Shown here piece by piece: positions 35,653 to 44,725 of a DNA stretch of 64,000 bases (positions are counted from its first letter, which is position 1; every line of letters begins with the position of its first letter). The notes beneath the pieces were generated by a model. The model ran no database searches, was not told the DNA's origin, and was given only the letters and a program-made list of their open reading frames with translations. A program made the position numbers and the translations under genes. The DNA comes from Streptomyces lydicus (GTDB lineage: Bacteria > Actinomycetota > Actinomycetes > Streptomycetales > Streptomycetaceae), in contig NZ_CP017157.1 in NCBI RefSeq assembly GCF_001729485.1, positions 4,464,001-4,528,000 on the forward strand, read 5' to 3'.

Positions 35653-36377
35653 GGATTCTCCCGGCGGACGTCCGGTGCGGCGGCGACGACGGTGTGGGTG
35701 ATGCCGGTCTGCCACCCGGGCAGCGGCAGCGCCCGCACCCGGTGGAAACCGGTGCGCCGCAGGCGGGCGGTGAATTCGTGGACGGTGTCGAAGGCGAGGA
35801 CGCTGTGCCACAGGTGCCGGTAGAGGCCGCCGTCGCCCACCAGGCGGCCGGCCGGCAGCACGATGCCCCGGCACACCGCGGTCCATACGGCGCGGTGCGC
35901 GGCGCTGCCGGACAGCGTGTACTCGTGGACGGCCAGCCGCCCGCCCGGCTTCAGTGCCGTGCGGACGGCCGCGAGGACCGCGTCCGGGTCGGTGACGTTG
36001 CGGAAGAGGTACGCGGCGAAGACGGCGTCGAAGCCGCCGGCGATCCCGGCGCCGGCCAGGCCCTCGGCGGGTGCGTGCACGAAGGAGACGCCGGGTGGCC
36101 AGGGTTTGGCCGCCGCGCGTGCCAGCATGCCCGCCGACGCGTCGACGGCGACGATCTCGGCGTGCGGGACGGCCGCGAGCAGCGCCGCCGTCGACGCCCC
36201 GGTGCCGCAGCCCAGGTCCAGCAGCCGCAGCCGGTCGCCCCCACCGGGCAGCCGCAGGCGGCGGGCGGAGCGCCGGAGGTCGGCGCGGTAGCCGGGGTTG
36301 ACCGCGGTGAGCAGGTCGTAGCGGCGTGCGGCGTGATCGAAGGCGGCGGACAGCTCACCGTCGTGCAGCAGTGTCAT
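35649..36377 (-). CDS. crtT: Carotenoid-cluster SAM methyltransferase
   Basis: A 242-residue class I methyltransferase: LRLLDLGCGTGASTAALL (SAM motif I), VDASAGMLARA (motif II acidic residue), and FDAVFAAYLFRNVTDPDAVLAAVRTALKPGGRLAVHEY, much like UbiE/MenG methyltransferases. In the conserved crtY-crtT-crtU arm it has been linked to isorenieratene formation, but the exact step is not fixed by sequence. The ATG at 36377 follows GAGGAGGGAC. It lies 34 bp after crtY and overlaps crtU. Confidence 0.9.
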   Translation of the reverse strand: MTLLHDGELSAAFDHAARRYDLLTAVNPGYRADLRRSARRLRLPGGGDRLRLLDLGCGTGASTAALLAAVPHAEIVAVDASAGMLARAAAKPWPPGVSFVHAPAEGLAGAGIAGGFDAVFAAYLFRNVTDPDAVLAAVRTALKPGGRLAVHEYTLSGSAAHRAVWTAVCRGIVLPAGRLVGDGGLYRHLWHSVLAFDTVHEFTARLRRTGFHRVRALPLPGWQTGITHTVVAAAPDVRRENP

Positions 36378-36411
36378 GGAGTCCCTCCTCGGGGCCGCGG
36401 CGCGCATCCGG

Positions 36412-37602
36412 TCACCACGGGTCGGACCGGCGCGGCAGCAGCGGGAGTTCGGCGACGGTGCGGAGCATCGGCAGCACGGGGGTGCGCAGTCCGACGGTGA
36501 GGTCCTCCCACAGCCGGGTCCGGCCGTCGAGGAAGCGCAGCAGCCGCTCGGTGGGCACCGCGCCGAACAGCGTGCTGAAGAACTCGGCGCCGTCCACCCG
36601 GCCGCTGTCCAGCGCGCGCAGCAGCACGGCGTCCAGTGCCCGGGCCCACCGGGTGTGCGGGGGCGGCGGCACCGGTGAGCCGTGCCGCCGCAGTCGGGCG
36701 GCGATGGCGGCGGTCTGGCGCTGCACACAGGCGAAGGTGTAGCCGGTCGACGGGCGGGTGGCGCCGCCCGCGGTACCGATGCGGAACACCGAGCGCCCCA
36801 CCCGGCGGGGGAAGCGGCCGTCGGTCATCGGGATGGCGCCCTGCTCGACGGCCGTGATCCGGAAGTCACCCAAGTTCCGTACGTGCGCGGTGTAGTGGCG
36901 CAGCGCCCGTTCGTAGGCGGTGGTCTCCAGGGGGCGGCGGGAGAACTCGGTGTACTCCACCAGGGCCGCGCGGGGATCGAGCGGCAGGACGTAGCCGAAG
37001 GCGAGGCCGTGCGCCGGCTGCGGGACGCGGAAGTCCATCAGGTCCGCGACCGCCGGGTCGAAGACCGGTCGCCGGGTGCGGACGAACCAGCCCCTGAAGT
37101 GCTGCCGGAGGGTGGTGCGGGCGGGCGGGAGCCGGGGGCCGGGGCGGGAGTCGAAGGCCCAGCGGGCCCGGAGCGTGACCGGCCGCCCTGCCGGGTCGTG
37201 CGCCCGCACCTCGGCGCCGTCGGGTGCGTCCCGTACCGAGTCCACCGTCGCCTCGATCCGTACGACGGAGGGGTGGGCGGACAGCCTGGCGTCGACGACG
37301 GACGCGAAGGCGCTCGACCGCAGCATCTTGTAGCGGAGCGGGGCGGGCCGCCCCAGCGTCTCCTCGCCGCCCGGCCCGTACACCCGCAGGTCGTCCCACG
37401 CGGCGGTCAGCGCGTCGTCGAACTCGCCGCCGGGAGGCTCCCAGTAGCACCAGGTGCGTTCCGGCGGGGTGTGCGGGCCGCGCGGGGCGTCGACGAGCAC
37501 GATGCCGAGCCGGTGTGTCCCGGTGGTCGGCGCACACAGCCGGTAGGCGAGGGACAGCCCGGCCGCCCCCGCGCCGACGATGACCGCATCCGCGTCCCGC
37601 AC
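36412..37602 (-). CDS. crtY: Lycopene beta-cyclase
   Basis: Cyclises both ends of lycopene to beta-carotene. The 396-residue protein starts with the FAD/NAD motif DAVIVGAGAAGLSLAYRL and has RTWCYWE, MDFRVPQ, FGYVLPLDPRAALVEYTEFS, and GGATRPSTGYTFACVQRQ, all typical of CrtY-type cyclases. I prefer GTG at 37602, for which AAGGGG is well placed, over GTG at 37608. It is the first gene of the leftward crtY-T-U arm. Three 10-bp direct repeats lie 27-56 bp upstream. Confidence 0.94.
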   Translation of the reverse strand: MRDADAVIVGAGAAGLSLAYRLCAPTTGTHRLGIVLVDAPRGPHTPPERTWCYWEPPGGEFDDALTAAWDDLRVYGPGGEETLGRPAPLRYKMLRSSAFASVVDARLSAHPSVVRIEATVDSVRDAPDGAEVRAHDPAGRPVTLRARWAFDSRPGPRLPPARTTLRQHFRGWFVRTRRPVFDPAVADLMDFRVPQPAHGLAFGYVLPLDPRAALVEYTEFSRRPLETTAYERALRHYTAHVRNLGDFRITAVEQGAIPMTDGRFPRRVGRSVFRIGTAGGATRPSTGYTFACVQRQTAAIAARLRRHGSPVPPPPHTRWARALDAVLLRALDSGRVDGAEFFSTLFGAVPTERLLRFLDGRTRLWEDLTVGLRTPVLPMLRTVAELPLLPRRSDPW

Positions 37603-37628
37603 GTCCACCCCTTCCGTACCGGTCCATG

Positions 37629-37658
37629 CCTGTTGATGCCTGTTTATTCCTGTTGATC
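37629..37658 (-). repeat. Three 10-bp direct repeats upstream of crtY
   Basis: On the + strand: CCTGTTGATG, CCTGTTTATT, CCTGTTGATC, exactly head to tail with a one-helical-turn period, 27-56 bp upstream of the crtY start. The spacing puts all copies on one DNA face, as in a cooperative regulator site. No such array precedes crtE. Confidence 0.7.
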
Positions 37659-37825
37659 CTTCCGTAGCCGGGGGCCGGGAGGGCAGCTGCGACGCGCGGG
37701 AATCCGGTCGGCGCGGACGCACCGGGCCCGGCGCGGTGCCGGCGTGGCGTCGGCCGGGCCGGCGGTTTGCGGCCCCGTCCGCGGAGCAGGAGACGGGGCG
37801 ATGGCGTGGGCCGAGAGGGGAGAGC

Positions 37826-39685
37826 ATGGCAGGCGACCGCGCGGCGGGAGCGGGCGAGCGTTATCTGCCGATCGCCGACCACGGGCTGATCGGGGACCTG
37901 CGGACGGCCGCCCTGGTGGGGACCGACGGGCGGATCAACTGGTTCTGCGCCCCGCGCTTCGACTCACCCAGCGTGTTCGGGGCGCTGCTCGACGCCGAGG
38001 ACGGCGGCTACTGGCACCTCAGCCCGGTGGGCGCCGTCACCCGGCGGCAGCAGTACTACTTCCCCGACACCAACATCCTGATCACCCGGATGCTGACCGA
38101 GAGCGGCATCGTCGAGATCCAGGACTTCATGCCGGTACTGGCGGCAGGTGACCGGAACCATCGGCAGCGGCTGGTGCGGCGGGTGGTGAGCGTTCGGGGC
38201 GGCACGCGCCTGCGGACCGTCGTCGCACCGCGGATGAACTACGGCCGGGACGCGCACCGGGTCGAACACCAGCCGCACGGGGTGCGCTTCACGAGCGCGG
38301 CGATGACCCTGTCGCTGCAGGCCGGGACGACGCTGGAGATCAGCGGCCGGGACGCGGTCGGGACGTTCGACCTCGCCGAGAGCCGGTCGGTGCTGTTCGT
38401 GCTGGAATCCGCGGAGACGGTCGGCGGGGAGCCCGCGGTGGACCTGCTGGACGCGCCGGCGGCGGAGGAACTGTTCCGGTCCACCGCTCGGTTCTGGCGG
38501 CAGTGGCTGAGCCGGTCCACCTATACGGGACGCTGGCGCGAGATGGTGCACCGGTCGGCGCTGACCCTCAAACTGCTCACCCATGAGCCCAGCGGGGCGA
38601 TCGTGGCGGCACCGACGCTCGGGCTTCCCGAGCAGCTCGGCGGCGAACGCAACTGGGACTACCGCTACGTCTGGATACGCGACGCCGCCTTCTCGCTGCA
38701 CGCCCTGCTCCGTCTCGGGTTCACCCAAGAGGCCGGGGCCTTCATCGGCTGGCTGACCCGGTGCCTGCGCGGAGCCCGGGGCGGTGCGGGCGGACCGCTG
38801 CGGGTGCTGTACTCCATCGACGGCGACGCCGGCCTTCCGGAGCACGTACTGCACCACTGGGAGGGCTATCAGGGCTCCGGTCCGGTACGGGTGGGGAACG
38901 GCGCGGCCGAACAACTCCAGCTGGACATCTACGGGGAACTCATCGATTCGGTCTATCTCTTCGACAAATACGGCCCGGGCATATCGCACGACAGCTGGAT
39001 GGATCTGTGCGCGATCCTGGAATGGCTGCTGGAGCACTGGGACGTTCCCGACGCGGGTATCTGGGAGACCCGCGCGGGAGCGCAACGCCACACCTATTCA
39101 CGGCTGATGTGCTGGGTGGCCGTCGAGCGCATGATCCGGATGGCGCGGCGGCGCGGGCTGCCGGGGGACCTCGTACGCTGGATGTCCGTACGCGACCGGA
39201 TCTACCACCAGATCATGGAACAGGGCTGGAACGAACAGGACGGGACATTCGCCCAACGCCTCAGCGACGAACCGGGGCAGCCGCCGGAAAGCATCCTCGA
39301 CGCGTCGGTCCTCATGATGCCGATGGTGAAATTCCTCTCCCCCGAAGACCCGCGTTTCCGTGCCACCGTAAAGGCCATAGGTGAAAACCTCGTCACGGAC
39401 AGCCTCGTCCACCGCTATGACCCGAAGCAGTCGCCGGACGGCCTGGACGGCACCGAGGGGACCTTCTCCCTGTGCTCTTTCTGGTGGGTGGAGGCGCTGG
39501 CCCGCACCGGCCGCACGGAGGAAGCACGGCTGGCCCTGGAGAAGATGTTCACGTACGCCAACCACCTCGGTCTGTACGCGGAGCAGATAGGCATGACGGG
39601 CGAACACCTGGGGAATTTCCCGCAGGCGCTCACCCATCTCGCCCTGATCAGCGCCGCCACGCACCTGGACGCCCTCATGGGCTGA
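37826..39685 (+). CDS. Glycoside hydrolase family 15 protein (glucoamylase/trehalase-like)
   Basis: A 619-residue cytoplasmic protein (no signal peptide) with the GH15 layout: N-terminal beta domain starting YLPIADHGLIGDLRTAALVGTDGRINWFCAPRFDSPSVFGALLD, then an (alpha/alpha)6 barrel with GGERNWDYRYVWIRDAAFSLHALL, GNGAAEQLQLDIYGELIDSVY (E362) and LDGTEGTFSLCSFWWVEAL (E544, candidate catalytic acid). Members split trehalose or alpha-glucans. The actinobacterial intracellular form is often a trehalase, so trehalose turnover is a fair guess. ATG at 37826 follows GAGGGGAGAG. It diverges from crtY. Confidence 0.9.
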   Translation: MAGDRAAGAGERYLPIADHGLIGDLRTAALVGTDGRINWFCAPRFDSPSVFGALLDAEDGGYWHLSPVGAVTRRQQYYFPDTNILITRMLTESGIVEIQDFMPVLAAGDRNHRQRLVRRVVSVRGGTRLRTVVAPRMNYGRDAHRVEHQPHGVRFTSAAMTLSLQAGTTLEISGRDAVGTFDLAESRSVLFVLESAETVGGEPAVDLLDAPAAEELFRSTARFWRQWLSRSTYTGRWREMVHRSALTLKLLTHEPSGAIVAAPTLGLPEQLGGERNWDYRYVWIRDAAFSLHALLRLGFTQEAGAFIGWLTRCLRGARGGAGGPLRVLYSIDGDAGLPEHVLHHWEGYQGSGPVRVGNGAAEQLQLDIYGELIDSVYLFDKYGPGISHDSWMDLCAILEWLLEHWDVPDAGIWETRAGAQRHTYSRLMCWVAVERMIRMARRRGLPGDLVRWMSVRDRIYHQIMEQGWNEQDGTFAQRLSDEPGQPPESILDASVLMMPMVKFLSPEDPRFRATVKAIGENLVTDSLVHRYDPKQSPDGLDGTEGTFSLCSFWWVEALARTGRTEEARLALEKMFTYANHLGLYAEQIGMTGEHLGNFPQALTHLALISAATHLDALMG

Positions 39686-39827
39686 GCCGGCGGGCGACCG
39701 GCTGTCCCCGCCCCCCGGGGAAAGAAAAGCGGAAGATCCCCCACAGGGCCGCTACCAGGAATGACGTCCGGGATACCGGGCAGGCGGACCGGTGACGAAC
39801 CGTACGGGACCGAAAGGAAAGCGAACC

Positions 39828-40373
39828 ATGGCTGAGTTCCTCACCGACATCGAAACCATTCGGAAGCGGGCACGCCAGGAGATCGAAAAGGGCCCGATCA
39901 CGGATGCATACGGTGCGGATCTGGAGCGCGTTCTGCAGGTGCTCAATGAGGCGCTGGCCACGGAAATCGTGTGCACCCTGCGGTACAAGCGCCATTACTA
40001 CACGGCGTCCGGCCTCTATTCGGAACCGGTCGCCGCGGAGTTCCTGGAACACGCCGCGGAAGAGCAGGAGCACGCCGACAAGCTGGCGCAGCGCATCGTG
40101 CAGCTCGGCGGGGAACCCGACTTCGATCCGGACACCCTGACGAAGCGTTCGCACGCGCAGTACGACGCCAGCGCCGATCTGATCGACATGATCAAGGAGG
40201 ACCTGGTGGCGGAGCGCATCGCCATCGCCTCCTACACGGAGATCGCGAAGTGGCTGGGCGACGGTGACCCGACCACCCGCCGCGTCTTCGAGGACCTCCT
40301 CGCGCAGGAGGAGGAGCACGCGGACGACATGCGGGGACTGCTGGAGCGGCTCCCGCACGACACCAAGAGCTGA
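39828..40373 (+). CDS. bfr: Bacterioferritin-type ferritin
   Basis: Iron-storage four-helix protein of 181 residues. The di-iron ligands appear in the right pattern: LNEALATEIVCTLRYKRHYY, FLEHAAEEQEHADKLA (ExxH), EDLVAERIAIASYTEIAKWLG and LLAQEEEHADDM (ExxH). It is a little longer than classical Bfr (about 160) owing to the N-terminus. The ATG has AAAGGA 9 nt upstream. It stands alone with a very strong terminator. Confidence 0.9.
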   Translation: MAEFLTDIETIRKRARQEIEKGPITDAYGADLERVLQVLNEALATEIVCTLRYKRHYYTASGLYSEPVAAEFLEHAAEEQEHADKLAQRIVQLGGEPDFDPDTLTKRSHAQYDASADLIDMIKEDLVAERIAIASYTEIAKWLGDGDPTTRRVFEDLLAQEEEHADDMRGLLERLPHDTKS

Positions 40374-40388
40374 GGGACACCGATACGC

Positions 40389-40437
40389 GGCCCGGGAGGT
40401 GGGGCCGGCCTGCGGGGCCGGCCCCACCTCCCGGGCC
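40389..40437. terminator. Bidirectional terminator, 22-bp perfect stem
   Basis: A perfect 22-bp inverted repeat (arms 40389-40410 and 40416-40437) around a 5-nt loop, between the convergent bacterioferritin and sigma-factor genes. It is the strongest hairpin I noted in the window. Confidence 0.9.
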
Positions 40438-40482
40438 GTGTGCGGCGCGCGGTCCGCGGTTGATGCGCGGTGAGCGGGCCGG

Positions 40483-41340
40483 TCAGCGTTCGGTGAGCAT
40501 GCCGGCGCGGAGCTTGGCGAGGGTGCGGCTGAGCAGGCGGGAGACGTGCATCTGGGAGACGCCGAGTTCCGCGCCGATCTGCGACTGCGTCATCTCCTGC
40601 CCGTAGCGCAGCTCGATCAGCTGGCGTTCCCGCTCGCCGAGCTTGCGCAGCAGGGGCGCCAGGGTGTGCAGGTCCTCGACCGTTTCCATGCCCGGATCGT
40701 CCTCCCCCAGTACGTCGGCGAGGGCGCGGCCCTGGTCGGAGGGGTCGGGGTCGGTGGGGGTGTCCAGCGAGCCGGCGGTGTAGCCGTTGGCCGCGACGAT
40801 GCCCTCGATGACCTCGTCCTCCGACAGATTCAGGTGGGCGGCGAGTTCACGGACGGTGGGGTCGCGGTCGAGCTCGATGTGCAGCTGCTCCTTGGCCTTC
40901 GCCAGCTCGCTGCGCAGCTCCTGGAGGCGCCGGGGCACATGCACGGCCCATCCGGTGTCCCGGAAGAAGCGCTTGATCTCCCCGAGGATGTAGGGAACGG
41001 CGAAGGTGGAGAACTCCACCTCGCGGGTGAGGTCGAAGCGGTCGATGGCCTTGATCAGGCCGATGGTGCCGACCTGGACGATGTCCTCCATGTCGTCGCC
41101 GCGGTTGCGGTAGCGACGGGCCACGTAGCGGACCATCGACATGTTCATCTCGATGAGCGTATTGCGCGCGTACTGGTACGCGTGGGTGCCCTCTTCGAGG
41201 TCCCGCAGCCGGTCGAAGAACTGCTTCGACAGCTCACGCGCATCGGCCGGCGCCACCGCGCTGGGGCACCGTACTTCTGGCAGCTCTGTCGGTGCTGCGG
41301 CCTGCGGTGCGGTCACGGTGTCGGTCACGACGGTGGTCAT
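40483..41340 (-). CDS. SigB/SigF/SigG-family RNA polymerase sigma factor
   Basis: A 285-residue stress/development sigma factor. Region 2: NTLIEMNMSMVRYVARRYRNRGDDMEDIVQVGTIGLIKAIDRFDL then EFSTFAVPYILGEIKRFFRD; region 3: VPRRLQELRSELAKAKEQL; region 4: LPLL..LGERERQLIELRYGQEMTQSQIGAELGVSQMHVSRLLSRTLAKLR. ATG at 41340 follows GGGAGG. Its partner upstream, 112 bp away on the same strand, is an RsbW-like ATPase, so partner switching by anti-sigma sequestration is likely. Confidence 0.93.
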   Translation of the reverse strand: MTTVVTDTVTAPQAAAPTELPEVRCPSAVAPADARELSKQFFDRLRDLEEGTHAYQYARNTLIEMNMSMVRYVARRYRNRGDDMEDIVQVGTIGLIKAIDRFDLTREVEFSTFAVPYILGEIKRFFRDTGWAVHVPRRLQELRSELAKAKEQLHIELDRDPTVRELAAHLNLSEDEVIEGIVAANGYTAGSLDTPTDPDPSDQGRALADVLGEDDPGMETVEDLHTLAPLLRKLGERERQLIELRYGQEMTQSQIGAELGVSQMHVSRLLSRTLAKLRAGMLTER

Positions 41341-41452
41341 CACGCCTCCCTGCGCGCCCGACCCACGCGGGCGCGACAGCGCGCGCTTACCCCGTACCGG
41401 CACGGTCATGCCGGCATGTTGATCAAAAATTTTCGGGCGCGCGCCCGCGGTG

Positions 41453-41824
41453 TCAGCGCAGCTGGAGGACGACGGTGATGGCCTTGCCCTGGCTGGTGGG
41501 CGTGATGTCGATGGCGGTGGCGAGCTGACACACCATCGGCCAGCCGTAACCACCGATGTCGCCGGGGCTGTTGCGTGACGTGTTGGCCGGGTGGTGCGGG
41601 CTCGGGTCCTCGACGCGGATCTCCAGCCGGTTCCCCGTGATGCGTGCGACGAAAGCGGTCACACCGCCGGCGTGGCGCCGGGCATTGGTGACCAATTCCG
41701 AGGTGATCAGCAGCGCATCGATCAGCATCACCTCGTCGAGCGGCTCGGGATGAGCGTGCAGGAGGTCATGGACGCGATTCCGCGCCTCGGCCGCAGTAGC
41801 AGGTATCTCCGCCGCTTGTGTCAC
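41453..41824 (-). CDS. RsbW-like ATP-binding anti-sigma/regulatory protein
   Basis: A 123-residue histidine-kinase-type ATPase (HATPase_c_2). The N box is LLITSELVTNARRHAGG, the G1 box LEIRVEDPSP, and the G2 region GGYGWPMVCQLA. Family members bind and inhibit SigB-type sigma factors or phosphorylate STAS proteins. The GTG at 41824 has GGGGAGG upstream. It precedes the sigma gene in the same direction. No anti-anti-sigma (STAS) gene is in the cluster. Confidence 0.88.
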   Translation of the reverse strand: MTQAAEIPATAAEARNRVHDLLHAHPEPLDEVMLIDALLITSELVTNARRHAGGVTAFVARITGNRLEIRVEDPSPHHPANTSRNSPGDIGGYGWPMVCQLATAIDITPTSQGKAITVVLQLR

Positions 41825-42423
41825 CGTTTCCCACCTCCCCTTGCGGATCGATCGTTGGCTTCAACACTTCGACTACCCGACATCTCCGGGACTTTGCACG
41901 GCGATTCCCGCTTCGCTCTCCCCGCCCCACGGTCCCCCTCCGCCCCGCTGCCGCGGCCCTGCGCGATTCCGGCCAGCCGCTCGCCGACCGCTGTCCGCCG
42001 ACGGAGGTGCGGAACGAGACGCCGGGGGTGGCTTGATACCACGAAACGGCCCGTGCGCGGTCGCAAGGGGCGTGCCGGGCGCGGGCTTTCCGTATCGCTC
42101 CGGTCCCGCCGCCCTTATCGGTACGCGGTCGCCCCCGCCTACTGACGTCGGGGTAGTGGCCGGAAGTTCCGGGCCTTCGGCCGAACCGACGGTACCGGAA
42201 ACCGCCATGGCACAAACGGTCCGAATGCCCCCTTGTCCGGGAAAGCCTTTTACGGGAATGCAAGACATTGAACCCGCAACGTCCCGTTCCGTCCCGGGCG
42301 TCCGGAATACACCTTCCTGCGGCCCCTTGCCCCCCGTAGATTCCTTCGCGAGGCACATGCCTCGGGTACATGCACACTCAACCTTTCGCGTGGCTTCGAG
42401 AAGTCACAAAGTCAGGAGGAGAA
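41825..42423. other. Divergent intergenic region
   Basis: About 600 bp between the RsbW-like gene and the secreted trefoil gene. Frames here lack start signals and family features. A palindrome, CGAGGC-N4-GCCTCG, lies at 42349-42364, followed at once by GGGTAC, resembling the -10 element of SigB-type promoters, but I find no matching -35. Confidence 0.4.
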
Positions 42424-42924
42424 GTGGCAAGTCGCAAGGTCATCGCTGCTGTGGTATCCGCATCGACGCTGCTGGGCATGGGACTGCTGACCGCCGGCAA
42501 CGCACAGGCAGCGACGCCCTCAACGTTCCGGCCGGACGTGCGCTACACGTTCCAGAATGTCGGAAGCGACCGGAACCTCGACGCCTACGGTAATGACACC
42601 GTCAAGGCGTGGTCGGCCGACGCGTCGGGAACGCAGGACTTCTATCTGAGAGCCGGCCGATTCCAGGGTTACCAGCTGGAGAGCGCGCACCACGCCGGCC
42701 GGTGCGTCACCGCCAAGGGCATCGGTCAGGCGGTGACGCTGGAGAACTGCAACACCGCGATACAGGCCCAGTACTGGGATTACGCGAACCGGGACGAGGG
42801 CTCGGCATTCATCAGCCGTAAGTTCTCCCGCGGCTGCGTGGCCGACGAAGGCGAGTTCAACACGGTGGCGCTCATGCCGTGCACCGGATCCGACGACCAG
42901 CGGTGGATTCCGCTGATCGGCTGA
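42424..42924 (+). CDS. Secreted ricin-type beta-trefoil-like protein
   Basis: A 166-residue secreted protein. The signal peptide covers about residues 1-35 (ending GNAQAA). The mature part of about 130 residues looks like a single beta-trefoil: repeats with NLDAYG, CVTAKGIGQAVTLENCNTAIQAQYWDY, CVADEGEFNTVALMPCTGSDDQRWIPL, i.e. QxW motifs and paired cysteines. It may bind a carbohydrate on the cell surface or environment. The GTG at 42424 has AGGAGGA upstream. A hairpin terminator follows. Confidence 0.75.
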   Translation: MASRKVIAAVVSASTLLGMGLLTAGNAQAATPSTFRPDVRYTFQNVGSDRNLDAYGNDTVKAWSADASGTQDFYLRAGRFQGYQLESAHHAGRCVTAKGIGQAVTLENCNTAIQAQYWDYANRDEGSAFISRKFSRGCVADEGEFNTVALMPCTGSDDQRWIPLIG

Positions 42925-42936
42925 GAACGCCCTGAG

Positions 42937-42978
42937 GGGGTGGCGGGCCCTGCGAGCCCCGGCCCGGCCCGCCACCCC
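42937..42978 (+). terminator. Hairpin terminator after the trefoil gene
   Basis: 13-bp perfect stem (GGGGTGGCGGGCC / GGCCCGCCACCCC), 12 bp after the stop, with a 16-nt loop. Confidence 0.7.
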
Positions 42979-43089
42979 TGACCGGCCGCCCCGAGAAGCC
43001 GTCGGCGCCGAACTCCGCTGCGGAGGCGGCGAGATGGCCGGGTGCCCATCGTGTGAAGAGCGCGCGATCAATGTGTCTACGATGCAGCC

Positions 43090-44094
43090 ATGCTGGCCTA
43101 TGTCCCCGCGATTCTCTTCTTCGCCCTTTTCAGCCTCGGCGTGCTGCGCGACCGCCGCAGGTTCGGCAACGCCATCCATCTGGGGCTCGCCGTCACCTTC
43201 GCGTTGCTCGCCCTGATCGGCAAACTCGGCCGGTCGCACGCCTTGTTGGGAGACATCGCGGTCATCGCGCTCCTGGCACTGCCGACGGTGGGAACCCTCG
43301 TTCTCGCCTGTTTCCTGATCGCCAACGGCGTGAAAATGGTACGCAAGGAAGGCAGGCGCCCCGCCAATCTGCTGTCGCTGCTGGCCGGGCTCGGCATCCT
43401 CGCGGTCCTCGGACTGCTGATCGCCGCGGTGGTCCTGCGTTCGCGCACCCTGCTCGTGGTCGGGGGGACGGCCGTCGGCCTGGTCGGCTATGTCTCGTTC
43501 CTCTTCCTGTGTTTCGTGGGGTACGCCTTCCTCTACGGACGGCTGCCGGTCCGCCGCGACGCCGACTACGTGGTCGTCCTGGGCTCCGGGCTGATCGGCG
43601 GGACCAAGGTGCCGCCGCTGCTGGCCAGCCGGCTGGAGCGGGGCCGCGCGGTGTACGAGCGGATGGCCGCCCGCGGCACCGCGCCGCTGCTGCTGACCTC
43701 CGGCGGGCAGGGGCCCGACGAGCAGCTCCCGGAGTCCCACGCGATGGCGGACTACCTCATCGAGCGGGGGTTCCCCGCGGACCGGATCGTACGGGAGGAC
43801 CGCTCCCGGACCACCGAGGAGAACCTCCGCTACAGCCGGGCGATCATGGAAGCGGCGAAGCCGGACTACCGGTGCGTGGTGGTCACGAACAACTACCACG
43901 CCTTCCGGGCCGCCCTGATGGCCCGGAAGACCGAGGTCCGGGGGCACGTCGTGGGCTCCCCCACCGCCGCGTACTTCTGGCCCAGCGCGACGATCCGGGA
44001 ATTCGCCGCGGTGTTCCTGGCCCACAAGGTGGTCAACCTCGGCGTCTGCCTGCTGCTGGTGCTGGGCGGTTTCGTCACCTGGTGGAACCGCTGA
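43090..44094 (+). CDS. YdcF/DUF218-family membrane protein
   Basis: A 334-residue protein with four or five N-terminal membrane helices (residues 1-150), then a soluble DUF218 domain: DADYVVVLGSGLIGGTKVPPLLASRLERG, LLLTSGGQGPDEQLPESHAMADYLIERG, DRSRTTEENLRYS and VVVTNNYHAFRAALMA, and a last helix. Relatives (SanA, YdcF) act in envelope or vancomycin-related phenotypes, but the reaction is unknown; binding of a nucleotide-like ligand has been proposed. Ribosome-binding site before the ATG is weak. Confidence 0.85.
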   Translation: MLAYVPAILFFALFSLGVLRDRRRFGNAIHLGLAVTFALLALIGKLGRSHALLGDIAVIALLALPTVGTLVLACFLIANGVKMVRKEGRRPANLLSLLAGLGILAVLGLLIAAVVLRSRTLLVVGGTAVGLVGYVSFLFLCFVGYAFLYGRLPVRRDADYVVVLGSGLIGGTKVPPLLASRLERGRAVYERMAARGTAPLLLTSGGQGPDEQLPESHAMADYLIERGFPADRIVREDRSRTTEENLRYSRAIMEAAKPDYRCVVVTNNYHAFRAALMARKTEVRGHVVGSPTAAYFWPSATIREFAAVFLAHKVVNLGVCLLLVLGGFVTWWNR

Positions 44095-44159
44095 CCGAGG
44101 CGCTCTCCCGGGGCGCGGTCCGGTGGCACCGGCCCCGGCCCGCGCCCCTGGCCCGCGCG

Positions 44160-44456
44160 CTACCCCCGGGACTCCTTGAGTTCGATCTCGACGAACGCCA
44201 GCCGGCCGGCTCCGGCGTTGACCACTTCGTGCTCGGCCCCGGCCGGGCGCGCGTACGACTCGCCCGCCCGCAGCTCCGATTCGGACACTTCTCCCCCGGG
44301 CGTGCGGACGCTGATCCGGCCGTCGGTCACCGGCACCACGACGTAGTCGTACGCGTGCACATGGCGGCCGGTGCCGGTCCCCGGCTCGAAGTCCCAGCGG
44401 GTGACCCGCACCCGCTCGTCCTCGTGCTGCACGGTCGCCCGGGCCTTCGTCGTCAT
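44160..44456 (-). CDS. Small cupin-domain protein
   Basis: A 98-residue single-domain cupin. The metal motif lies in GTGTGRHVHAYDYVVVPVTDGRISV and the second motif in GESYARPAGAEHEVVNAGAGRLAFVEIEL. The function of such stand-alone cupins cannot be predicted. ATG at 44456 has GAGGAG upstream. It converges on the YdcF gene. Confidence 0.8.
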   Translation of the reverse strand: MTTKARATVQHEDERVRVTRWDFEPGTGTGRHVHAYDYVVVPVTDGRISVRTPGGEVSESELRAGESYARPAGAEHEVVNAGAGRLAFVEIELKESRG

Positions 44457-44725
44457 CGTCTGCTCCTCGCCGTACGGTCGCCGGTGCGGGCGACCTCGTG
44501 GGACGGGCCGGCGGCCCGTCTTCCTTCCGCCGGCCATCATCGCCGGTGGCCGAAGCTGGAGCATGTGTTCGTCGAGCTGTAAACAATGGAACACAAGAAC
44601 ACTCAAAATAGGTAAACCACAGCAGTCGGACGCAACGTGCTCTAGCGTTCAGCTCCAACACGGGGGCGGTTGTGCGCCGGGGGGCCCGACCGCGCCGGAA
44701 TGAGGGGACGACCAAGTGGGGGGCC

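Noticed and set aside
42349..42369. Palindrome plus GGGTAC as a SigB-type promoter for the trefoil gene
   Set aside because: The -10-like box is good, but no -35 element (GTTT-like) is found 14-16 bp upstream; not claimed as a promoter.
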